Origin: an uncultured Anaerolineales bacterium
GTDB taxonomy: Bacteria; Chloroflexota; Anaerolineae; Anaerolineales; Villigracilaceae
Direction: 5' to 3'
Assembly (NCBI GenBank): GCA_937928015.1
Contig: CALFXA010000149.1
Span: 1-10,834, forward strand
Length of the DNA: 10,834 bases
The position numbers were made by a program, and so were the translations under genes. Below the pieces are notes generated by a model. That model was not told the DNA's origin, did not search any database, and saw nothing but the letters and a program-made list of their open reading frames with translations. This document shows, piece by piece, positions 4,170-10,834 of the stretch. Within the stretch, counting starts at the first letter, position 1; each line of letters starts with the position of its first letter.

Positions 4170-7100
4170 TCATCCCTGCTGTCGTTCATCCTCGTCGATC
4201 ATCCGCAGGAATTCATGGACGATGGCTGGGTCGAAGTGAGTCCCTGACTCAGAGAGCAGGTACTCCGCCACCTTTTGCCTGGGCCAGGCCTGGCGGTAGG
4301 GACGGTCAAAGAGTAGAGCGTCGTACACATCCACCACGGCAAAGATGCGCGCCGCAAGGGGAATTTCCTCGCCTTTCAACCCGCGCGGATAGCCTGCCCC
4401 GTTCCAGAATTCGTGGTGTGCATACGGGATGTCCAATGCGGGACGCAGATAGGCGATGGGGTAGAGCAGGTCGTAGGCATACTTGGGATGCTGGCGCATC
4501 TCGGCCCATTCATCGGGACTGAGCGGCCCCGACTTTTTGAGGATATGGTCGGGGACGGCCATCTTCCCGATATCGTGCAGGAGCACGCCGCGACGGACGT
4601 GGATCAGGTCGGTTTCGGGAATGCCCATACGGCGGGCCAGGCGCAGGGTCAAGTCTGTGACACGTACGGTGTGACCCTGGGTTTCTTTGTCACGCAACTC
4701 GAGCGCCTTGCCCCAACCTTCGAGGGTGGTGTCATAGGCCAGGGATAATTCCTGGTTGGAACGTTGCAAGTTTTCGAACAACTGGGCGTTGTCGATGGCG
4801 ATGGCGGCCTGCCCAGCGATGGTGTGGAAGAAGTCCACCCAGTTGGTTTCGGGCAGGAAGGATCGTTTCAAGTAGACCTCAAGGATACCCTTCACCTGTC
4901 CCTTGCTGGTCAAGGGAGTCGCAAAATAGCAAACGAAATTTTCCTGAAGCGCGATCTCTCTGCGATGGAAATCCGACTCGGCTGCAATGTTTTCGACGTA
5001 GATGTCCTTGCGCGCCAGCATGATCTCATTGAGCAGGCGGCTGTTAATGCGGATGGGAGTCTGCAAGCTGCTCGGCTGTCGGAAACCGAGGCTGGCGAGG
5101 TGGTTGAGGGTGCGCAGGTCGGAGTTGTAGATGATGATATTGGCGGCATCCACGTTGAGCTGGGCCAGGGTATGGTCCAGCAGGATATTGAGGGTCACCC
5201 GCAGGTCGAAGCTGGAGGCGATGGCAGTATCCACATCCCGTAATGCGGTCAGGCGGCGAACCTGCTCCTCGCTCTGGTCATACAATTGGGCGCGGTGGAT
5301 GGCGCTGCCCACGATCTCTGCCAGCGTTCCAAGCAATTGGACCTGGGGTGGTTCCGCTTTGCGCGGTTGGGGCAGGGCCACAACCAGGACGCCGATGGTC
5401 TGGGATGTGGTGCGGATGGGAACTACAATGCCTCCCCATCCCTCCCCGAATCCCGCGGCCATGTCAGGATTCGCGTGTTCATCACGGGGGAAGTCTTGAA
5501 CAATATAAGTTTCACCTGTCTGGTAAACGAAGCCCACAATCGATTCATTGGTGTGTGCGTGTGTGATATTCAAGCTGGCCTGCCATCCACTGGCGACCAC
5601 CATGTCAAGCATATAGGTCTGCGGATTGTATAGCCAGATCGAGGCGGCCTCTGTGCCGATGACCCGTTGGATCTCCTTCATGACCATCGAGAGCATGTGG
5701 ATTGGTTCCTGGGTGGCCCGCAGGGCGAAGGAAACGCGGCTGACCACTTCCAGCTCTTCGAGCCGTCTGCGGGTCTCCTCGTACAGACGGGCGTTCTCGA
5801 TGGCGATGGCCGCCTGGGTGGCAAATGTCTGCGCAAGGGTCGCCGAGTTCTCATCGAAGGTCCCCGCCTTGTCGCTGTCGAGGGTGATGTAACCCACAAT
5901 CTCGCCGCGAGTGACCAGCGGGACGCCCATCCAACTGTGGACTTCGGTGTTCAGCCAGTTTTCGAAACGAGAATCGATCTGCGCGTCATAGAGGATGACG
6001 GGTTGGTTGTTATTCTCCCGCATGGCAAGGAACAACCCATTGTCGGAAGGAAAGGCGCGGTAAATGGTTTCGTCCACCTGCGACAGACCCTGCGTGGCGG
6101 CGATTCGAACCGTATCGTTATCCAGCAGAAACATGGTGGCGCTGTAATATGGGACCACCTGGCGCAGGGCGATCAGGATGGTTTCGAGCACCTGGCGCGC
6201 GTCCAATGTGGAGGTGATGGCCGAGGCGGCCAACCGCAAATTTTCGGCTTCCTGACGGCGGCGCTGTTCCAATTCAAACAGTCGCACGTTCCCGATGGCA
6301 TTGGCAGCGTTGTTGGCAATAGTCAGGGCTAGCTGCTCGTCGTCGCGGGTGAAAAGATTGGGCTGGGGACCGTCCAAGGTGACGATCCCAATAACTTCTT
6401 CTTTGAAGATGATTGGCACGCCCAGGAAGGAGTGCACCTTTCGTATCCCTGGAATCCAACGATAACGGTCATCCGCCTCGACTTCACCAATGCGGATGGG
6501 CTCCCGGCGGGTCACGATGTGCTGGTTGATGGGGAAGTCGTCCAATAGGAGGGTATTCCCGCTCTTGATGGAATTGTCCTTGAACCCGATGGCTGCCGAA
6601 ACGCGTAAGCGGTCGCCTTCCAATATCTGGATCGTCCCCGAGCCACAAGGGATGAGGTGGATGATGTGGCCGAGAATGGCATGGTTGACCTGGTCTAGGT
6701 CAATGGATGAGGCCGCCAGGCGCATCAGGTCGAGCATGGAGGCTTCACGCAGGCGCTGACTCTGTTCGCTGGCAAAGAGACGGGCATTTTCGATGGCGAT
6801 GGCTGCCTGGATGGCGAAGGTCTCGACGAGGCGTGCGTGTTCCTCGGTGTAGTAATTCGGTTCGACGTGGTCGACGGCCAGCATGCCGAGCAACTGTTCA
6901 CGGACGATGAGCGGCACGCCCAGCCAGGAGTGGATGTGGTTGTGCGGCTTCTCGCGGAATGTGCTGTACTCCGTCGGCGCATTCTTGAGGATGTAAGGCC
7001 TCCGCTTGAGGATGACGGTGGTATTCGGGTTGTCACCAGGGACGGGGAAGCGCATCCCCTTGACCGCCTCTAGGTCGGGCCAGCCCACCCCTCCGACGAT

Positions 7101-10100
7101 TTCCAGATAGCCGTCCCCGAGGATTTGCACTGAGGCGCTCTCGAAGGGAACCACCTGTGATAACTGGTCGAGGATGACCTGAATGGCCTGAGCCTCATCA
7201 AGGGTCGAGGCCACGGCGGTGGCCGCCTCGCGCAGGGTTTCGGCTTCCTGGCGTCGTCGTTGTTCGGCTTCGAATAACAAGGCATTCTCGATAGCGATGG
7301 CCGCCTGGTTTGTAAAAGTCTGGATCAGGGTTGCCCGTTCTTCTGTAAAGAAATTAGGGATACGGCTGTCCACATTGATGAAGCCGATGATCTCATCCTT
7401 GACCACCAGCGGCAGGCCCATCCAGCCGCGGATGTAGTCGGTGCCATCCCAGCGCTCGAAGGATGGATCATTGTGGGTGTCTGCAATAATCAATGGGCGG
7501 TGAGTGGAATACATCTTTTCCCATTTTTCGGTCATGGGATATTCCTGCCCAATCAAGGAGGGATTCTGGGGCAGGCCGCGTCCCGCAATGATCTCAATGT
7601 TCTCGCCCTTGAGGAAGAAAATGGAGGCACTGTCGTAGGAAACGAAGCGGGCCAGCATGTCGAAAATAACCTCGAACAGGCTTTCCAGGTCGAGTGAATT
7701 GGTCAAGGTGGCTGTGGCGATGCGTAGATTTTCCGCATCCAGGGCCCGCTGACGTTCAGCCTCGAATAGTCTGAATTTGGCGATTGCTGTCCCCAATCCG
7801 CCCGCGATGGTGTTGATTAGCCGTTCGTCAGACTCATTATAGGCATCCTTCAGGGTGCTTTCGAGGTTGATGGCACCGATAACCTGACCACCTGAGAGGA
7901 TGGGGATGCACATCTCCGACTGGATGCCCGGCGAGGTGGGAAGATATTCCGGGGCCTTGCTGACATCCCCTAGGCGGGTGGGTTGACGCGACATCACCAC
8001 CGTCCCCACCACGCCCTGGCCGAGAGGCTGCGGATCCCACGCCTCGGGCAGGGTCAGACCCAAGTAGGAGGTGTGCGGGACGATGAGCGTATGGTTTTCA
8101 TTGATGAGCAGCACGCCACAATTATCGTTGACCAAATTCTCGTGGACAGCCTGGGTGACACGCTGGATGAGCCCATCCACATCATTGGCTGTGGAGTTGG
8201 CCAGCGCAACTGTGTGCAGCAACAGCAAATCCCTGACCTGCTTCTGGACTGCTTCGCTCGACCGTTCGCGCTGGATGGCGGCGCTGATGATGTTGGCTGC
8301 CGTGTGCAGGGCCTCGATCTCGCTTTCGCTCCACGCGCGCGAAGTGACGCAATCGTCCAGACCAATGAATCCCCACCATTCATTTTCGATCATGATGGGA
8401 GTGCAAAGAATGGATAGAATTTCCTGCCGTGTGAATTCGGTCTGCTCTTCGATGGGCAAGTCGGTCACCACGCTGTAGACCGGCTTACCATCGCCAAGAG
8501 TGTCCGACCAGCGCTCCAGCCTATTGGCAGCCATGTCAAAACTTTTCATCGATTCATCGTCGATAAAAGGCGTCACACCAGGCGCGCACCACTCGAAAAG
8601 CTGTGTGACAATTGTTCTGTGTTCTGGACTCTTCTCGAAGATATAGACCCGGCTCGCGTTGGCCGCGTTGCCCAGAGTCCTCAGAATAGACATGATATGG
8701 TCGGTCCATTGCGGCGATTTGAGGAATTGATCCGCGGCGAAGGCAATTGCATTCAGAATAGCCTCTTTGCGGCGCAGGTCATCCTGGGCTTTTTTCTGCT
8801 CGGTAATATCGTGGAACATGGACAGGATGCAATCCTGATTCCCGATACGAATCAACTCGTAGAAAATGAGCGTATCGCGGGTGGCGCCTGACGCGGTTAT
8901 GAATTTGCCTTCCAATCCGCGCAGGGATTTTTCCTGTTTCAATTGTTCCAGCAGTTTCTCTCGATCCTGGTCGTCCTTCCAAATGCTTAACTCGGTGGAG
9001 GTACGGCCGATGACCTCCATTGGGGTGTAGCCAAATAATTCCCAATATGCCTGGTTTGCGTCGATAAATCTGCCCTCGTCCAGTGTGGTGATGCAGATGG
9101 CGATGGAACTGGCTTGGAATACTTTGCTGAAGCGTTCCTCGCTTTGACGAATGGCCTCTTCAGCCTGGCGTTGCTTGGTGATATCCAGTAATACACCCTG
9201 ATAAGATGGTGGGACCCCCTCCTGATCTTGCAGCAGTACGGCGTGGTCATATACCCAAATCACCTGCCCATCACAGCGTATCAGACGATATTCCTGGCTG
9301 AAGGGCAGACCTTTTTCCACTGTGCGAATTTCTTCCGAATGGACGGTTTCAAAATCATCGGGGTGAATGAGCCTGTCCCAGAGACCTGGGTCGGCTATCC
9401 ACTCCTCGGGGGTGTACCCGACCAGCGTTTCGACCTGCGGGCTGATATAAGTGGTCCGATATTCTGTGGCCGAATCGACGTATACGACGGCTGGCAGGTG
9501 TTCCACCAGGTTGCGATAACGTGCCTCGGCCGCTCGTAGGGCCTCTTCTACTTTCTTGCGCTCGGTAATATCTTCTGCGAAGGCAATCAGGACATCGTTG
9601 CCGAAATAGGATCCTTTCGCCACACGGACATTTTTTGGGAAGATCTCTCCGTTTTTTCTCCGACCCCAGAACTCGAATTGTTGCGCTTCGCCTTGCAGGG
9701 CTAGTTGAATGTGCCTGCTTATCCGTTCCATGTCGTTCTTGCCGGGTGCTGCCACGCCCTCGGGAGTCATGCCGATTAATTCCTCGCGGGCATAACCATA
9801 CATGCGGACGGCGCCCTTGTTCACATCAAGGAAGGTCCCGTTTGTGTTTTGGATGTAAATGGCGTCTGTCACGGCATCGAATAGCTTGCGATAAGCGTCC
9901 TCACTGTTCGTGAGCGAGTCTTGCACCTTCTTTTGCTCGGTGATGTCCATCAGCACGCCCTGCCAGTATTGGGGTGTGCCGTTTTCCGTGCGGACGATGA
10001 TGGCCTGATCCCGCAGCCAGATCACGCTCCCGTCCTTTTTGATGGCTCGATACTCGATTTGGAAGGGTTCGAGCGTTTCGTCCGTCCGCTGGTTTTCTGC

Positions 10101-10832
10101 AAGGACTCTGGTGCGATCCTCGGGGTGGATGGCATCCCTCCAGATCTCTGGATGTCCTTTCAATTCATCAACTGTGTACCCTAAAATGCGCTCGATCTGC
10201 GGGCTCAGGTAGAGATGCTGGTTTTCCTTTTTGTATTCCTCGCGATATACGGCGACGGGTGATTGTTCCACCAGGGCGCGATATCTTTGTTCGGCCAGGA
10301 CCAGATTCAGCTCCGCCTGCTTCCGCTCCTGAATATCCTCGCAGACCACAAAGATATTGAACTCATTGTTCTTGTCAAGAAGGGCGCGTGCGCTTCCCTC
10401 TATCCAGATCTGGTCCCCCGACCTGGTTGTGGCGCGGAATTCCATTTGAAATATTTTATTGGGATTTTCAAGGCAGGCGAACGCGGTTCGCAGGACATCT
10501 TTTCTGTCTTGTTCGTGAATCAGATTGATGGCATGTCGCCCGATCAGATCTTCTGTGGAATATCCCAGTATCTGGCAGGCGGTTTGATTGACAGCCAGAA
10601 TGACGCCCCTGTGATCCATGTTGAAAAGGATGAGCGGATTGTGCTCGTACAGCCCGCGGAAACTCCACTCGCTTTCCAGCAAAGCTTTTTCGGCTTGTTT
10701 ACGATGCGTGATGTCCTGAAGGAAACCTTCGTAGTAAAGGACTTCTCCATTTTTATCTCTTACCACTCTCGCGTTGGTTGAAGTCCAGATGAGACTTCCA
10801 TCTTTGCGGATATTCTGCGCCTCATAATTAGA
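4170..10832 (-). CDS. Giant multi-PAS, multi-GAF sensor protein with C-terminal HD-GYP (probable c-di-GMP phosphodiesterase), 5' end outside window
   Basis: 2,220 residues are visible and the frame is open to the right edge; the GTG at 10766 is an internal Val within a PAS domain, not a start. Order by visible residue: tail of a PAS/PAC domain (1-55), five PAS domains (about 56-182, 183-312, 313-437, 438-566, 567-691), eight GAF-like domains (about 692-866, 867-1035, 1036-1199, 1200-1365, 1366-1531, 1532-1695, 1696-1859, 1860-2040), and HD-GYP (2041-2220). PAS units end in DITE-K type PAC motifs with short coiled linkers; GAF units end in QAAIAIENARLFE-like helices. HD-GYP landmarks are HTVRV (H2054), LLHDIGK (H2086, D2087), QHP (H2115), HHE (H2139, H2140), GYP (2147-2149) and VVDVYDAL (D2168), so metal ligands look complete and hydrolysis of cyclic-di-GMP is likely. 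There is no histidine-kinase, GGDEF or receiver domain and no membrane segment in the visible part, which should be cytoplasmic. Ligands of the sensor domains cannot be read from sequence. Confidence 0.95.
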   Translation of the reverse strand, partial: SNYEAQNIRKDGSLIWTSTNARVVRDKNGEVLYYEGFLQDITHRKQAEKALLESEWSFRGLYEHNPLILFNMDHRGVILAVNQTACQILGYSTEDLIGRHAINLIHEQDRKDVLRTAFACLENPNKIFQMEFRATTRSGDQIWIEGSARALLDKNNEFNIFVVCEDIQERKQAELNLVLAEQRYRALVEQSPVAVYREEYKKENQHLYLSPQIERILGYTVDELKGHPEIWRDAIHPEDRTRVLAENQRTDETLEPFQIEYRAIKKDGSVIWLRDQAIIVRTENGTPQYWQGVLMDITEQKKVQDSLTNSEDAYRKLFDAVTDAIYIQNTNGTFLDVNKGAVRMYGYAREELIGMTPEGVAAPGKNDMERISRHIQLALQGEAQQFEFWGRRKNGEIFPKNVRVAKGSYFGNDVLIAFAEDITERKKVEEALRAAEARYRNLVEHLPAVVYVDSATEYRTTYISPQVETLVGYTPEEWIADPGLWDRLIHPDDFETVHSEEIRTVEKGLPFSQEYRLIRCDGQVIWVYDHAVLLQDQEGVPPSYQGVLLDITKQRQAEEAIRQSEERFSKVFQASSIAICITTLDEGRFIDANQAYWELFGYTPMEVIGRTSTELSIWKDDQDREKLLEQLKQEKSLRGLEGKFITASGATRDTLIFYELIRIGNQDCILSMFHDITEQKKAQDDLRRKEAILNAIAFAADQFLKSPQWTDHIMSILRTLGNAANASRVYIFEKSPEHRTIVTQLFEWCAPGVTPFIDDESMKSFDMAANRLERWSDTLGDGKPVYSVVTDLPIEEQTEFTRQEILSILCTPIMIENEWWGFIGLDDCVTSRAWSESEIEALHTAANIISAAIQRERSSEAVQKQVRDLLLLHTVALANSTANDVDGLIQRVTQAVHENLVNDNCGVLLINENHTLIVPHTSYLGLTLPEAWDPQPLGQGVVGTVVMSRQPTRLGDVSKAPEYLPTSPGIQSEMCIPILSGGQVIGAINLESTLKDAYNESDERLINTIAGGLGTAIAKFRLFEAERQRALDAENLRIATATLTNSLDLESLFEVIFDMLARFVSYDSASIFFLKGENIEIIAGRGLPQNPSLIGQEYPMTEKWEKMYSTHRPLIIADTHNDPSFERWDGTDYIRGWMGLPLVVKDEIIGFINVDSRIPNFFTEERATLIQTFTNQAAIAIENALLFEAEQRRRQEAETLREAATAVASTLDEAQAIQVILDQLSQVVPFESASVQILGDGYLEIVGGVGWPDLEAVKGMRFPVPGDNPNTTVILKRRPYILKNAPTEYSTFREKPHNHIHSWLGVPLIVREQLLGMLAVDHVEPNYYTEEHARLVETFAIQAAIAIENARLFASEQSQRLREASMLDLMRLAASSIDLDQVNHAILGHIIHLIPCGSGTIQILEGDRLRVSAAIGFKDNSIKSGNTLLLDDFPINQHIVTRREPIRIGEVEADDRYRWIPGIRKVHSFLGVPIIFKEEVIGIVTLDGPQPNLFTRDDEQLALTIANNAANAIGNVRLFELEQRRRQEAENLRLAASAITSTLDARQVLETILIALRQVVPYYSATMFLLDNDTVRIAATQGLSQVDETIYRAFPSDNGLFLAMRENNNQPVILYDAQIDSRFENWLNTEVHSWMGVPLVTRGEIVGYITLDSDKAGTFDENSATLAQTFATQAAIAIENARLYEETRRRLEELEVVSRVSFALRATQEPIHMLSMVMKEIQRVIGTEAASIWLYNPQTYMLDMVVASGWQASLNITHAHTNESIVGFVYQTGETYIVQDFPRDEHANPDMAAGFGEGWGGIVVPIRTTSQTIGVLVVALPQPRKAEPPQVQLLGTLAEIVGSAIHRAQLYDQSEEQVRRLTALRDVDTAIASSFDLRVTLNILLDHTLAQLNVDAANIIIYNSDLRTLNHLASLGFRQPSSLQTPIRINSRLLNEIMLARKDIYVENIAAESDFHRREIALQENFVCYFATPLTSKGQVKGILEVYLKRSFLPETNWVDFFHTIAGQAAIAIDNAQLFENLQRSNQELSLAYDTTLEGWGKALELRDKETQGHTVRVTDLTLRLARRMGIPETDLIHVRRGVLLHDIGKMAVPDHILKKSGPLSPDEWAEMRQHPKYAYDLLYPIAYLRPALDIPYAHHEFWNGAGYPRGLKGEEIPLAARIFAVVDVYDALLFDRPYRQAWPRQKVAEYLLSESGTHFDPAIVHEFLRMIDEDERQQG
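4792..7307 (-). repeat. Recurring 20-bp coding motif marking the tandem GAF modules
   Basis: Near-identical 20-base stretches (plus-strand form TCGATGGCGATGGCCGCCTG with 0-1 changes) occur at 4792-4811, 5797-5816, 6790-6809 and 7288-7307. They encode the QAAIAI(E/D) helix at the end of GAF modules 8, 6, 4 and 3. Spacings of 1005, 993 and 498 bases are about two, two and one module lengths, consistent with expansion by tandem duplication; modules 5 and 7 have diverged at this site. Flanking sequence coding for RRRQEAE(N/T)LR linkers is also similar between modules. This is a protein-coding repeat, not a mobile element. Confidence 0.6.
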
Positions 10833-10834
10833 GA

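Noticed and set aside
5667..6332. Plus-strand open frame of 221 codons inside the giant sensor gene
   Set aside because: It is a shadow of the GAF-coding strand: low-complexity composition, no domain, and the opposite strand carries clear GAF signatures.
10764..10766. GTG at 10766 as the start of the giant sensor
   Set aside because: The frame continues in PAS-like sequence (KDGSLIWTSTNAR) to the window edge, so the codon is internal.

Overview
The window is a bacterial chromosome segment of moderately high GC. The best guess is Chloroflexota (Anaerolineae-like). The grounds are a very large PAS/GAF/HD-GYP sensor, single-gene transcription units packed between short intrinsic terminators, and the general protein style. 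No rRNA or other marker is present to prove it, so the assignment is moderate. No mobile element, CRISPR array, tRNA or rRNA was seen, and no gene-free stretch exceeds 300 bases.

Layout. Positions 3-449 (+) hold the C-terminal half of a ribonuclease Z-like metallo-beta-lactamase protein. It converges on an HNH endonuclease gene (496-999, -), and one bidirectional hairpin terminator separates the two. The HNH gene is divergent from a TIGR01777-family SDR/epimerase-like gene (1075-1977, +), with a 75-bp gap containing overlapping -10 boxes on the two strands. Downstream come a lipoprotein of unknown function (2036-2698, +) with its own terminator and then tyrosyl-tRNA synthetase (2894-4105, +). 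A second bidirectional terminator separates tyrS from the 3' end of a giant minus-strand gene (stop at 4170, open to the right edge). Its 2,220 visible residues contain the tail of one PAS domain, five full PAS domains, eight GAF-like domains and a C-terminal HD-GYP domain, so it is most likely a multi-input cyclic-di-GMP phosphodiesterase.

The most interesting element is the 135-bp leader of tyrS (2760-2893). A promoter with a perfect TATAAT is followed, exactly where transcription should start, by an ATG opening a 15-codon ORF (2766-2813) with four consecutive tyrosine codons. After its stop come a sequence that can form an antiterminator (2819-2829 with 2843-2856) and a mutually exclusive GC-rich hairpin plus T-run (2835-2866), all upstream of the tyrS Shine-Dalgarno. 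The spacing fits classical ribosome-mediated attenuation: stalling at Tyr codons leaves the antiterminator free, while a ribosome at the stop codon covers it. This is a self-contained sensor of Tyr-tRNA charging controlling tyrS, apparently with a leaderless leader peptide. It is not a T-box.

The genes do not form one pathway. The region reads as housekeeping genes (RNA processing, tRNA charging, an SDR enzyme, an HNH nuclease) next to a large signalling gene.
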